Positions 8,282 to 18,007 are shown, counted from the first letter of the stretch. The stretch is 59,155 nt of DNA from an uncultured Lachnospiraceae bacterium (GCA_944381395.1 CALWKY010000025.1:1-59155), one strand, 5' to 3'. Translations and numbers: made by a program. Notes: generated from the sequence alone by a model not told the origin.

Positions 8282-9709
8282 CTAAAACTGAAAATAAATA
8301 AAGGGGTTAAAACTACCTGTAGCTAATTTCATATAGGACAAAAATAAAATCGCAAAGGCAAATATTTTTGGTGTCCAAATGCGCAATACGGAAGCATAAA
8401 AAGAATTCTTTTTTTCTTGTAATTTTTGTGCCGGCACCTGCCACCAAGGAAAACTGCCCAGAATACAAAGGATAAAGTATACGCCATACTCCAGCAGGTA
8501 ATATACTGTATCTTTACACCAAAGAGGATGTCCATTGCCAAAAGAAAACATCACGCCGAGATATGCCACCGCATTGGTCATGGATACAGACCGGAAAAAT
8601 ACCCATCCAATGATCACTGCCAGTATGGTATAAAGATGTCCGAAAGCATCCGGCAGTTTTTCCAGTGCATTTTTCCAAATAAATTTCTCGCCTAACAGAA
8701 GTATGCAAAACCAAAGTCCCCAGGCAATAAAGGTCCATGCCGCGCCATGCCAAAATCCTGTCAAAAACCACACCACAATGATATTACGGATCTGTTTTGC
8801 CAAGCCTTTTCGGTTCCCGCCCAAAGGAATATACACATAATCCCGAAACCAAGTAGAAAGGGAAATATGCCATCTGCGCCAAAATTCTGTCACTGTTTTA
8901 GAAATATAGGGATAGTTGAAATTTTCTAAGAAATGAAAGCCAAACATCCGCCCTAAGCCAATGGCCATATCGGAATAAGCGGAAAAGTCAAAATAGATCT
9001 GAAAGGTATAGGCAAGTACACCCAGCCATGCCAAAGAGACAGAGAGTCCCTCCGTAGGCAGGGCAAAAACTGCATCTGCCACTTCTGCCATGGAATTGGC
9101 TAAAAGCATTTTTTTACCTAAACCTAAAATGAAGCGCACCGTACCATCGGCAAAATCCGTGAGGTTTTCTTTCCGGCTGTAAATTTCTTCCGCCACTGTG
9201 GTATACCGCACAATGGGTCCCGCTACCAGCTGTGGAAATAAAATTACATATAACGCAACCGCAAAAGGATTTTTCTGTACCGGTACATCAGAGCGGTATA
9301 CATCAATGACATAGCTAAGCCCTTGGAAGGTGAAAAAAGAAATGCCGATAGGTAAAACCACTTTGGGAATAGGCACAGAAATGCCTATCTGATTGATGGT
9401 AGTGGCAAAAAATCCCGCATACTTATACCAACCCAACAGACCAATTCCCACTATGGCGGCTGTCCAAACAGCAATAGTACGTACCTTCCGGCTATGTCCC
9501 TCCGCTGCAAACAAACCGCAGATATAGTTCACCAATACAGATAGTAATAACAGCCACAAATAACGCAGTCCGCCCCAGGCATAAAAAATGATACTAAAGA
9601 ATAATAGTACCAGATTTCTCACTTCTCTGTATTTTTTCGGCACCAAAAAATAAACCGCCAAAAGTGACGGCAAAAAAAACAATAAAAATACAATACTGCT
9701 GAAAACCAT
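8282..9709 (-). CDS. MBOAT-family O-acyltransferase (AlgI/DltB-like)
   Basis: A 475-residue polytopic membrane protein that moves acyl groups across the membrane onto a surface polymer. FWRRWHISLSTWFRDYVY near residue 280 and GFWHGAAW near residue 320 are MBOAT signatures; the His of FWHG is the catalytic one. The start chosen (MVFSSIVFLLFF) has GGGG seven bases upstream and matches the family N terminus, although the frame extends 16 codons further. It is the first gene of a two-gene operon with the DHHW protein. No dlt or alginate genes are near, so the acceptor is unknown. Confidence 0.9.
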   Translation of the reverse strand: MVFSSIVFLLFFLPSLLAVYFLVPKKYREVRNLVLLFFSIIFYAWGGLRYLWLLLLSVLVNYICGLFAAEGHSRKVRTIAVWTAAIVGIGLLGWYKYAGFFATTINQIGISVPIPKVVLPIGISFFTFQGLSYVIDVYRSDVPVQKNPFAVALYVILFPQLVAGPIVRYTTVAEEIYSRKENLTDFADGTVRFILGLGKKMLLANSMAEVADAVFALPTEGLSVSLAWLGVLAYTFQIYFDFSAYSDMAIGLGRMFGFHFLENFNYPYISKTVTEFWRRWHISLSTWFRDYVYIPLGGNRKGLAKQIRNIIVVWFLTGFWHGAAWTFIAWGLWFCILLLGEKFIWKNALEKLPDAFGHLYTILAVIIGWVFFRSVSMTNAVAYLGVMFSFGNGHPLWCKDTVYYLLEYGVYFILCILGSFPWWQVPAQKLQEKKNSFYASVLRIWTPKIFAFAILFLSYMKLATGSFNPFIYFQF

Positions 9710-9743
9710 ACTGTGCCCCTGCTTTCTTAAAATTCCCCATTTT

Positions 9744-9762
9744 ATCACATATTCCATGTGAT
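9744..9762. promoter_or_regulatory. Candidate operator palindrome at the MBOAT promoter
   Basis: ATCACAT and ATGTGAT flank a 5-nt centre (ATTCC), a perfect 7-bp inverted repeat that overlaps the -10 box by two bases. A bound protein would block initiation. The binding protein is not known. Confidence 0.45.
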
Positions 9763-9789
9763 TATATCGAAAAATAACAAAAATAACAA
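9761..9789 (-). promoter_or_regulatory. Sigma-A promoter of the MBOAT-DHHW operon
   Basis: Minus strand TTGTTA (9789-9784), 17-nt spacer, perfect TATAAT (9766-9761). Confidence 0.65.
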
Positions 9790-9860
9790 CCCCGTTTTTC
9801 CCTTTCTTTCTGAAAAACAGGCATTTGAGGCAATTTATTTATGTTGCTATTCTCTTATAA

Positions 9861-9890
9861 TAAAAAAGCGACCCCTATGGGAGGTCGCTC
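9861..9890 (-). terminator. Terminator of the small membrane-protein gene
   Basis: 7-bp stem AGCGACC (9867-9873) with GGTCGCT (9883-9889); the A-run at 9862-9867 is a T6 tail on the minus strand. Confidence 0.7.
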
Positions 9891-9908
9891 TCTTGAAAAT
9901 AGACTCAT

Positions 9909-10079
9909 TTACAAAAAAAGTGTTGCGGCAATGGCGAGCAAAGAAACCAAAAAAGTCCCTGCTGCAGTTACAAGAACGACTTTTTTCACTTGCTGATTTC
10001 CCTTCAGGGCACGGTCAATATCTTCTGCGTAAATGGCACAAAAGATTGCCAAAATAAGAAAAATCCAACAGCTTTTCAT
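9909..10079 (-). CDS. Small two-helix membrane protein, 56 residues, unknown function
   Basis: A short frame (MKSCWIFLILAIFCAIYA to ATLFL) with two hydrophobic segments, about residues 5-18 and 34-55, joined by a polar loop EDIDRALKGNQQ. It is supported by a full transcription unit: a TTGAAC/TATACT promoter, GGAGG seven bases before the ATG and a hairpin terminator after the stop. No family is recognised. It could be a membrane stress peptide, a holin-like peptide or a small regulatory subunit; a toxin role is possible but there is no visible antitoxin RNA. Confidence 0.65.
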   Translation of the reverse strand: MKSCWIFLILAIFCAIYAEDIDRALKGNQQVKKVVLVTAAGTFLVSLLAIAATLFL

Positions 10080-10122
10080 CCTACCGCCTCCCTCTTCTTT
10101 TTCCGTACGTTCCTTTGCTTTC

Positions 10123-10151
10123 AGTATAGCCTTACCGTCTGCTTAGTTCAA
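10123..10151 (-). promoter_or_regulatory. Sigma-A promoter of the small membrane-protein gene
   Basis: Minus strand TTGAAC (10151-10146), 17-nt spacer, TATACT (10128-10123). It is 44 bases upstream of the start codon. Confidence 0.7.
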
Positions 10152-10256
10152 GTATTGATAACAAAGCAACCATAAAGCTGATATTTCTTTAAAAACCATT
10201 TCTGCTTCACTCCTTGAAAGGAAACTGCACCGGCTGCTTTTCTAAAAAATACGCTG

Positions 10257-10302
10257 AAAAATAGCCGGTTCCCTATTTTTCACTGGGATTCCGGCTATTT
10301 TT
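10257..10302 (-). terminator. Terminator at the end of the purine operon
   Basis: 12-bp stem AAAAATAGCCGG (10257-10268) with CCGGCTATTTTT (10291-10302), with an internal CCC/GGG extension; T-run on the minus strand. It lies 60 bases after the purL stop. The 10080-10256 stretch holds only the small-gene promoter and nothing else recognised. Confidence 0.8.
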
Positions 10303-10361
10303 GTTCTCTTAGGAAGCGGTTCCTATCGGATGTGCTTTCTATGCAAGCTCTGTGGTTTTAC

Positions 10362-13300
10362 TTATTTATAATACTTTACTGCGGATTCGAACAGCTTCAT
10401 ATCGAAGTTACCAGGTACATTCTGATACAGTCCAGCGCCTACACGCTCAGAGTGACCCATCTTACCTAATACACGACCATCGGGAGAAACAAGTCCTTCA
10501 ATAGCATACAGGGAACCATTGGGGTTGAACTGAATGTCATTGGTAGGCTGGTCATTTTCATCCACATACTGAGTTATAATCTGACCATTCTTTGCCAACT
10601 TCTGAATCAATTCGTCACTTGCCAGCAGTCTGCCTTCACCATGAGAAATGGGAACGGTAATGATATCGCCTACATTTACACCCTGCAGCCAAGGAGAATT
10701 GTTGGAAGCTACGCGGGTGCGTACCAGCTTAGACTGGTGACGACCAATGGTATTAAAGGACAAAGTAGGACAAGTTTCATCCATATCCATAATCTTGCCG
10801 TAAGGTACCAGACCCAGCTTAATCAGCGCCTGGAAACCGTTACAAATACCACACATTAAGCCATCCCGTTTTTCCAACAGTTCCGCTACTGCGTCCTTGA
10901 TTTCCGGATTACGGAAGAATGCCGTAATAAACTTACCGGAACCGTCCGGCTCATCACCGCCGGAGAAACCGCCGGGAATAAATACTACCTGGCTCTTTTT
11001 CAGTTCCTGTGCAAATTTTTCTATAGACTCTGCAATGGCGGAAGCAGTCAAGTTACGGATCACGAAAATTTCTGCATCACCGCCAGCACGCTCTACCGCT
11101 TTTGCAGAATCATACTCACAGTTCGTGCCGGGGAATACAGGAATCAGGAATTTGGGTTTTGCGAAAGAAACGCTTGCCTGGAACTTTTTATCTGTATGAT
11201 AGTTGAAAGTCGGAATTTCTTCCTTTGCTGTAGGAATATTGCAGGGGAAAATCTTTTCCAGCTTATCTTCATACAGCTGTTCCAGTTCCGCCATTGCCAG
11301 CACTTCTTTCCCCAGAGAAATGGTTTCTTCTGCGGTGGTCGTGCCCAGTACAGCAGCACCTTCTACAGGAGCATTCACTTCCAGTACGAATGCGCCATAA
11401 GCATAACCAAAGAGCTGCGCAATGGTTACATCATCGGCAAACTGAAAACCAATGCCATTTCCCATAGTCATCTTCAGCACTGCTTCTGCAATACCGCCAA
11501 AGGTAGGGGTATACGCAGCGCAAACCACACCAGCACGCATCAGGTTATTTACGTTTGCGTAAACTGCCTTCAGGCTTTCTGCCACAGGCAGACCAGTTTC
11601 ATCATATGCAGGTGCCAGCAGCACTACCTGATGACCAGCTTCCTTAAATTCCGGAGATACAATATGGTTGATGTTTTCTGTAGTTACGGCGAAAGAAACC
11701 AATGTAGGGGGTACATCAATATGTTCGAAAGTACCACTCATAGAGTCTTTACCGCCGATGGCGGCAATCTCCAGTTCCTTCTGTGCCATAAACGCGCCCA
11801 ACAGCGCAGACATAGGCTTGCCCCAACGCTTGCCGTCCTGCATGGGCTTTTCAAAATATTCCTGGAATGTCAGATAAACATCCTCAAACTTTGCACCAGT
11901 CGCAATCAGCTTGGAAACAGATTCCACCACTGCCAGATATGCGCTATGATAAGGGCTCTTTTCTGCAATGTAAGGGTTGTAGCCCCAGCTCATCAAAGAG
12001 CAGGTCATGGTGTCTTTCTTTTCTGCGGAAACCTTATTAACCATTGCCTGGATAGGCGTACGCTGTCTCTTGCCGCCGAAAGGCATCAATACCGTGCCGG
12101 CGCCAATGGTAGAGTCGAAACGCTCAGACAGACCCCGCTTGGAGCATACATTCAAGTCTGCTGCCAATGCACGATAGTTCTCGCTGAAAGATCCCTTGAC
12201 TTCTCTTGCAAACGCCTGAGGTGCAGCAGGAGTAATATTGATATGCTTTTCCGCACCATTGGAATCCAAGAACTCTCTGGAAATAGAAACGATATTCTTG
12301 CCATTCCAATGCATTACCAGTCTGGGTTCCGCCTTTACTTCCGCCACAATGGTAGCCTCCAGGTTTTCGCTGTCCGCCAGTTCGCAGAAACGAGGGGCAT
12401 CCTTTGCTTCTACTACGACTGCCATTCTTTCCTGGGACTCACTGATTGCCAGCTCAGTACCATCCAGACCTTCATACTTCTTGGGCACTTTATTCAGATC
12501 AATTTCCAATCCGGCTGCCAGTTCGCCAATAGCAACAGATACACCGCCCGCGCCAAAGTCGTTACAACGCTTAATCAGTCTTGCGGCTTCCGGATTACGG
12601 AATAATCTTTGCAGTTTTCTTTCTTCCGGCGCATTCCCCTTCTGTACTTCCGCACCGCAGTTTTCCAGAGATTCTAAAGTGTGGCTCTTAGAAGAACCAG
12701 TTGCGCCGCCACAACCGTCACGACCAGTCTTGCCGCCCAGCAGAATGACCAGATCGCCAGCCTCCGGACGTTCTCTGCGCACATTTTCCGCAGGAGCCGC
12801 TGCAATGACAGCACCGATTTCCATTCTCTTTGCCTGATAACCGTCATGGTACAGTTCGTCTACCTGACCGGTCGCCAGACCAATCTGGTTGCCGTAAGAG
12901 CTATAACCTGCTGCCGCAGTGGTAACAATCTTTCTCTGGGGCAGTTTCCCCTGCAAAGTCTGGGAAACGGGGACGGTAGGGTCTGCCGCACCAGTTACGC
13001 GCATTGCAGCATAAACATAAGAACGACCGCTGAGCGGGTCACGAATCGCGCCGCCCACACAGGTAGCCGCGCCGCCAAAAGGCTCGATCTCTGTAGGATG
13101 GTTATGGGTTTCATTCTTAAACAGCAGCAGCCATTTTTCTACGCCTTCAGAAGTTTCCACATCCACTTTAACGGTGCAGGCGTTGATTTCTTCGGATTCA
13201 TCCAGCTTAGAAAGCTTGCCTTCTTTTTTCAGATATTTTGCCACGATGGTACCGATATCCATCAGGTTAATGGGTTTGGTGCGACCGATTGCCTGACGCA

Positions 13301-14051
13301 TAGCAATATATTCATCATATGCCTTCTGTAACAGTTCATCTTCAAACTTCACACTGTCAATGGTAGTCAGGAATGTAGTATGACGGCAGTGGTCAGACCA
13401 GTATGTATCAATCACCTTGATTTCGGTGATGGTAGGGTTTCTCTTTTCGCTCTGGAAGTAAGCCTGGCAGAACTTCAGATCATCCAAATCCATTGCCAGA
13501 CCCATATGCTGCAACAGTTCCTGCAGCTGTGCTTCATTCATTTCATTGAAGCCGTCCAGTACTGCTACTTCTGTGGGAACATCATAGTTCATAACCAATG
13601 TAGCAGGCACATCCAAAGAAGCTTCTCTTGCTTCTACAGGGTTAATAACATACTTTTTGACAGCTGCCAAGTCTTCCTTGGAAATATTACCATACAAGAG
13701 ATATACTCTTGCAGTACGCACCAGCGGTCTGTCCTGCTTGGAAATAATCTGGATACATTCCGCTGCGGAGTTTGCTCTCTGGTCAAACTGACCGGGCAGG
13801 TATTCCACTGCAAACACTTCTGCACCGTCCGTTTCCAGCTCGGAAGAAATGATATCTACCTGAGGCTCGCTGAATACAGTCTTTTTGCAGGCTTCAAACA
13901 AGTCTGCATCTATATTTTCTACATCATAACGGTTCACTACGCGCAGTTTTTCCACGCTGTTTATCTGAAGCACACCTTTAATATCACTAAGCAAAGATGC
14001 TGCTTCCGCTGCCAGATGGCTTTTCTTTTCTACATATACTCTATATACCAT
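10362..14051 (-). CDS. purL: Phosphoribosylformylglycinamidine synthase, single-chain (PurS/PurL/PurQ fused)
   Basis: A 1229-residue enzyme converting FGAR, glutamine and ATP to FGAM (step 4 of purine synthesis). An N-terminal PurS-like segment is followed by the synthase core (TYWSDHCRHTTF and NETHNHPTEIEPFGGAATCVG when read in parts) and a C-terminal glutaminase. The glutaminase nucleophile is in GICNGFQ near residue 1070 and the His/Glu pair in GHSER near residue 1200. Clostridial genomes often carry this fused form, while Bacillus has three separate genes. Last gene of the operon; its GGAGG lies in the final codons of purD. Confidence 0.95.
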   Translation of the reverse strand: MVYRVYVEKKSHLAAEAASLLSDIKGVLQINSVEKLRVVNRYDVENIDADLFEACKKTVFSEPQVDIISSELETDGAEVFAVEYLPGQFDQRANSAAECIQIISKQDRPLVRTARVYLLYGNISKEDLAAVKKYVINPVEAREASLDVPATLVMNYDVPTEVAVLDGFNEMNEAQLQELLQHMGLAMDLDDLKFCQAYFQSEKRNPTITEIKVIDTYWSDHCRHTTFLTTIDSVKFEDELLQKAYDEYIAMRQAIGRTKPINLMDIGTIVAKYLKKEGKLSKLDESEEINACTVKVDVETSEGVEKWLLLFKNETHNHPTEIEPFGGAATCVGGAIRDPLSGRSYVYAAMRVTGAADPTVPVSQTLQGKLPQRKIVTTAAAGYSSYGNQIGLATGQVDELYHDGYQAKRMEIGAVIAAAPAENVRRERPEAGDLVILLGGKTGRDGCGGATGSSKSHTLESLENCGAEVQKGNAPEERKLQRLFRNPEAARLIKRCNDFGAGGVSVAIGELAAGLEIDLNKVPKKYEGLDGTELAISESQERMAVVVEAKDAPRFCELADSENLEATIVAEVKAEPRLVMHWNGKNIVSISREFLDSNGAEKHINITPAAPQAFAREVKGSFSENYRALAADLNVCSKRGLSERFDSTIGAGTVLMPFGGKRQRTPIQAMVNKVSAEKKDTMTCSLMSWGYNPYIAEKSPYHSAYLAVVESVSKLIATGAKFEDVYLTFQEYFEKPMQDGKRWGKPMSALLGAFMAQKELEIAAIGGKDSMSGTFEHIDVPPTLVSFAVTTENINHIVSPEFKEAGHQVVLLAPAYDETGLPVAESLKAVYANVNNLMRAGVVCAAYTPTFGGIAEAVLKMTMGNGIGFQFADDVTIAQLFGYAYGAFVLEVNAPVEGAAVLGTTTAEETISLGKEVLAMAELEQLYEDKLEKIFPCNIPTAKEEIPTFNYHTDKKFQASVSFAKPKFLIPVFPGTNCEYDSAKAVERAGGDAEIFVIRNLTASAIAESIEKFAQELKKSQVVFIPGGFSGGDEPDGSGKFITAFFRNPEIKDAVAELLEKRDGLMCGICNGFQALIKLGLVPYGKIMDMDETCPTLSFNTIGRHQSKLVRTRVASNNSPWLQGVNVGDIITVPISHGEGRLLASDELIQKLAKNGQIITQYVDENDQPTNDIQFNPNGSLYAIEGLVSPDGRVLGKMGHSERVGAGLYQNVPGNFDMKLFESAVKYYK

Positions 14052-14056
14052 AGCAC

Positions 14057-15319
14057 TTACACCTCCGCTGCCAAAGCACGCTGACCGATATCTTTCCGGT
14101 AGTATGCATTTTCAAAGGAAACTGTTTTTACTGTCTCATAAGACTTCCGGATTGCTTCTTGCAGCGTATCCGCCACTTCCACAACACCCAGCACACGACC
14201 GCCAGCAGTGAGGATTTCCCCGTTTTCTCCGGCTTTCGCACCAGCGATAATCACACCGTCATGGTTTTCAGGCAAATGGATGGCAAAACCTGTTTCATAC
14301 TTCTTGGGATAGCCTTTGGATGCCATGATGACACAGCAAGCAGCCTTATCGCTGAACTTTACTTCCGCATCTGCCAATGTGCCGTCTGCAACATGCATCA
14401 TAATATCCAGCAGGTCGCTTTCCAGCAAAGGCAGTACCACCTGGGTTTCCGGATCGCCGAAACGGCAGTTGTACTCAATAACCTTGGGACCATTGGGTGT
14501 GAGCATCAGACCAAAATACAGGCAGCCCTGGAAGGTACGGCCTTCTGCATTCATAGCAGCCATGGTAGGCAGGAAAATGGTTTCCATGCATACATCTGCA
14601 ATATCCTTAGTGTAGTAAGGATTGGGAGCAATGGTACCCATACCGCCGGTATTGGGTCCCTGATCGCCGTCCATCGCACGCTTATGGTCCATGGAAGAAA
14701 CCATAGGAATCATGGTCTTACCATCGGTAAATGCCAAAACGGATACTTCCGGACCGGTGAGGAATTCTTCTACTACAATGTGGCTGCCGCTTTCGCCAAA
14801 GATTTTATCTTCCATCATAGAACGGATGGCATCTTCTGCTTCTGCCTGATTCTGGGCAATGACAACGCCTTTCCCCAGTGCCAGACCATCTGCTTTAATC
14901 ACAGTGGGCATAGGAGCTGTTTTAATATATTCCAGTGCTTGTTCCATGTTGTCAAACACTTCATAAGCAGCCGTAGGAATACCGTACTTTTTCATCAGGT
15001 TCTTAGAGAAAACCTTGCTGCCTTCGATGATTGCAGCGTTCTTTCTGGGACCAAAACAAGGAATTCCCTTTGCTTCCAATGCGTCAACCGCGCCCAGCAC
15101 CAACGGATCATCAGGTGCTACAACGGCAAAATCAATCTGGTTTTCCACCGCAAAAGCAGTGATTTTTTCAATATCCTTTGCGCCAATGGCAACACATTCC
15201 GCTTCTTCCATACCGGCATTGCCAGGGAGGGCGTAAATCTTCGTTACTTTCGGATTTTTGCTGATTTTCTTGATGATGGCGTGTTCTCTGCCGCCGCCGC
15301 CAACTACCATAATGTTCAT
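14057..15319 (-). CDS. purD: Phosphoribosylamine-glycine ligase (GAR synthetase)
   Basis: A 420-residue ATP-grasp enzyme joining phosphoribosylamine and glycine (step 2). The N terminus MNIMVVGGGGREHAI is the family signature, and the ATP-grasp core contains KADGLALGKGV, FLTGPEVSV and the metal-binding YNCRFGDPETQ. It lies five bases before purL and 22 bases after the AICAR transformylase gene. Confidence 0.95.
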   Translation of the reverse strand: MNIMVVGGGGREHAIIKKISKNPKVTKIYALPGNAGMEEAECVAIGAKDIEKITAFAVENQIDFAVVAPDDPLVLGAVDALEAKGIPCFGPRKNAAIIEGSKVFSKNLMKKYGIPTAAYEVFDNMEQALEYIKTAPMPTVIKADGLALGKGVVIAQNQAEAEDAIRSMMEDKIFGESGSHIVVEEFLTGPEVSVLAFTDGKTMIPMVSSMDHKRAMDGDQGPNTGGMGTIAPNPYYTKDIADVCMETIFLPTMAAMNAEGRTFQGCLYFGLMLTPNGPKVIEYNCRFGDPETQVVLPLLESDLLDIMMHVADGTLADAEVKFSDKAACCVIMASKGYPKKYETGFAIHLPENHDGVIIAGAKAGENGEILTAGGRVLGVVEVADTLQEAIRKSYETVKTVSFENAYYRKDIGQRALAAEV

Positions 15320-15341
15320 ACTGTCTCTCCTCTCTTACCCC

Positions 15342-16526
15342 TTAATGGTGGAACAGACGCATACCAGTAAATGCCATTGTCATGCCAAAACGGTTGCAGG
15401 CATCAATGACATTATCGTCACGGATGGAACCGCCGGGCTGTGCTACGTAAGATACACCGCTCTTTGCTGCGCGCTCAATATTATCACCGAAGGGGAAGAA
15501 TGCGTCAGAGCCCAGGGCTACGCCGCTGATACCAGCCAAGTATGCCTTCTTTTCTTCCTTAGTCAGAGGCTCAGGCTTTTGAGTAAAGAGGGTCTGCCAT
15601 ACGCCATCTGCCAAAACGTCTTCATAGTCATCCGAAATATACAGATCAATGGTATTATCTCTGTCAGGTCTGCCAATCGCAGGCAGGAAAGGCAGAGAAA
15701 GTACTTTAGGATGCTGGCGCAGATGCCAAATATCCGCTTTATTACCAGCCAGTCTGGTGCAGTGGATACGGGACTGCTGTCCAGCGCCTACACCGATTGC
15801 CTGTCCATCCTTTGCAAAGCAGACAGAATTGGACTGCGTATATTTCAGGGTAATCAGTGCAATAATCAAGTCACGCTTTGCAGCATCGGGCAGTTCTTTG
15901 TTTTCTGTTACCAGGTTATTGAGCAAAGATGCATCAATCTTGAAATCATTTCTCTTCTGAGTAAAAGTAATGCCAAATACCTGCTTGCTTTCTAATTCTT
16001 CCGGTACATAATCAGGGTCAATCTGAACAATATTGTAATTGCCTTTTTTCTTAGACTTCAAAATTTCCAGTGCCTCCGGATCATAGCCGGGAGCAATAAT
16101 ACCGTCGGATACTTCCCGCTTAATGAGCTTTGCAGTGGTCACATCGCACACATCGCTCAGGGCAATCCAGTCGCCGAAAGAGGACATTCTGTCTGTGCCT
16201 CTTGCTCTTGCATAAGCGCAAGCCAAAGGAGACTCGTCCAGACCTTCCACATCATCTACAAAGCAAGCCTTTTTCAGCTCTTCGCTCATTACCACACCAA
16301 CAGCCGCGGAGGTAGGGCTTACATGCTTAAAAGAGGTAGCCGCGGGCATGCCTAACGCTGCCTTTAATTCCTTTACCAGCTGCCAGCTGTTGAACGCATC
16401 CAGAAAATTGATATAACCAGGCTTGCCGTTTAAGATTTCAATAGGCAGATCTGTACCATCTGCCATGAAAATCTTCGCAGGCTTCTGATTCGGGTTACAA
16501 CCATACTTTAATTCAAACTCTTTCAT
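15342..16526 (-). CDS. AICAR transformylase, single-domain (PurH transformylase domain only)
   Basis: A 394-residue enzyme that formylates AICAR to FAICAR with 10-formyl-THF. It matches the C-terminal half of PurH: the block SFKHVSPTSAAVG holds the catalytic Lys-His, and SDAFFPFGDNIERAA and YVAQPGGSIRDD are conserved. It lacks the N-terminal MGS-like IMP cyclohydrolase domain of normal PurH (about 510 residues), which is supplied here by the PurO-type protein at 18008. The start chosen (MKEFELKYGCNPNQ) has AAGGAG 13 bases upstream, a slightly long spacing; the frame is open 12 codons further. Confidence 0.9.
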   Translation of the reverse strand: MKEFELKYGCNPNQKPAKIFMADGTDLPIEILNGKPGYINFLDAFNSWQLVKELKAALGMPAATSFKHVSPTSAAVGVVMSEELKKACFVDDVEGLDESPLACAYARARGTDRMSSFGDWIALSDVCDVTTAKLIKREVSDGIIAPGYDPEALEILKSKKKGNYNIVQIDPDYVPEELESKQVFGITFTQKRNDFKIDASLLNNLVTENKELPDAAKRDLIIALITLKYTQSNSVCFAKDGQAIGVGAGQQSRIHCTRLAGNKADIWHLRQHPKVLSLPFLPAIGRPDRDNTIDLYISDDYEDVLADGVWQTLFTQKPEPLTKEEKKAYLAGISGVALGSDAFFPFGDNIERAAKSGVSYVAQPGGSIRDDNVIDACNRFGMTMAFTGMRLFHH

Positions 16527-16554
16527 TGTTCCGCTACAACTCCTTTCTTGCCAA

Positions 16555-17991
16555 TTACACACGCAGTTCGGAAGCTACTTCCTGGGTATGATACTTTTTC
16601 AGCAGAGGATCCACCACATCTGCGATAAACTCTACTACCTGAGAAGCACTTCTGCCGGTATACAGTGCGGGATCCAGATGAGACTGGATTTCTTCCATAG
16701 TCAGGGGGAACGCATCATCTGCTGCAATCCGTTCAATCAGGTCATTACTGCCGCCTTCCAGCTTCACCTTCGCAGCTGCCGCATGGGAGTGGGTACGCAG
16801 TCTTTCATGAAGTTCCTGTCTGTTGCCGCCACGCTTTACAGATTCCATCATAATATTTTCTGTTGCCATGAAAGGCAGTTTTTCCATTACTCTACGGCGA
16901 ACTACTTTATCATATACAACTAATCCGCCGGTTACGTTAATATAAATATTCAAAATCGCGTCTACTGCCAGGAATGCTTCTGCTACGGAAATGCGCTTAT
17001 TAGCAGAGTCATCCAGGGTTCTTTCAAACCACTGGGTGCCTGCGGTCATAGCAGGGTTCAGGCTGTCAATGATGACATATCTTGCCAGAGAGGAGATACG
17101 CTCACTGCGCATAGGGTTTCTCTTATAAGGCATTGCAGAAGAACCGATCTGATTTTTTTCAAAAGGTTCTTCCATTTCCTCAAAGGACTGGAGAATACGC
17201 AGGTCATTGGAGAACTTATATGCACTCTGAGCGAAACCGGAAAGGGTTGCAAGGAAGAAGGCGTCTACCTTTCTGGAATAGGTTTGACCGCTTACCGGTA
17301 CACAGCCCTCAAAGCCCATTTCTTTGGCAATAAGTGCTTCCAGTTTCTTTACCTTTTCTTCGTCATTCTCAAACAATTCCATAAAGCTTGCCTGGGTGCC
17401 GGTGGTACCCTTAGAACCCAACAGTTTCAGGTTTGCCAGACGATGTTCCATCTCTTCCATATCCTGCGCCAGCTCATACATCCACAGGGTTGCACGCTTG
17501 CCAACAGTGGTCAGCTGCGCGGGCTGTAAGTGGGTATATGCCAAAGCCGGCATATCTTTATATTCCATGGCAAACTTAGACAGATTTGCCAATACCTGCG
17601 CAGCTTTTTTCATCACCAGCTCAGAAGCTTCCCGCATCAGAATCACATCGGTGTTATCGCCTACATAGCAGCTGGTCGCGCCCAGATGGATGATGGGTTC
17701 TGCTTTCGGGCACTGCTTGCCATACGCATACACATGACTCATGACATCGTGGCGTACCACCTTTTCTCTTTCTTCTGCCACTTCAAAGTTGATGTTGTCT
17801 TTATTGGCTTCCAGCTCTGCAATCTGCTCATCGGTAATATCTAAGCCCAGTTCTTTTTCTGCTTTTGCCAATGCAATCCACAGTCTTCTCCAGGTCTGGA
17901 ATTTATGTCTTTCAGAGAAAATTTCCTGCATTTCTTTGCTGGCATATCTGGTAGATAAGGGAGAAATATAAATATCTTTGGACAGCTCCAT
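16555..17991 (-). CDS. purB: Adenylosuccinate lyase
   Basis: A 478-residue member of the fumarase/aspartase superfamily that cleaves SAICAR to AICAR and adenylosuccinate to AMP. The signature loop GSSAMPYKRNPMRSE is near residue 290 and carries the catalytic Ser; conserved His residues are in HDVMSH and in THLQPAQ. Length fits the PurB type. Located within the purine operon between purO and the transformylase. Confidence 0.95.
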   Translation of the reverse strand: MELSKDIYISPLSTRYASKEMQEIFSERHKFQTWRRLWIALAKAEKELGLDITDEQIAELEANKDNINFEVAEEREKVVRHDVMSHVYAYGKQCPKAEPIIHLGATSCYVGDNTDVILMREASELVMKKAAQVLANLSKFAMEYKDMPALAYTHLQPAQLTTVGKRATLWMYELAQDMEEMEHRLANLKLLGSKGTTGTQASFMELFENDEEKVKKLEALIAKEMGFEGCVPVSGQTYSRKVDAFFLATLSGFAQSAYKFSNDLRILQSFEEMEEPFEKNQIGSSAMPYKRNPMRSERISSLARYVIIDSLNPAMTAGTQWFERTLDDSANKRISVAEAFLAVDAILNIYINVTGGLVVYDKVVRRRVMEKLPFMATENIMMESVKRGGNRQELHERLRTHSHAAAAKVKLEGGSNDLIERIAADDAFPLTMEEIQSHLDPALYTGRSASQVVEFIADVVDPLLKKYHTQEVASELRV

Positions 17992-18007
17992 TGTTTTCGC
18001 TCCTTAC

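Noticed and set aside
11196-12605. 469-residue open frame on the plus strand
   Set aside because: It is antisense to purL, Cys/His-rich with no recognisable domain, and purL is certain.
14159-15370. 403-residue open frame on the plus strand
   Set aside because: It is antisense to purD; composition is typical of a shadow frame and it has no ribosome site.
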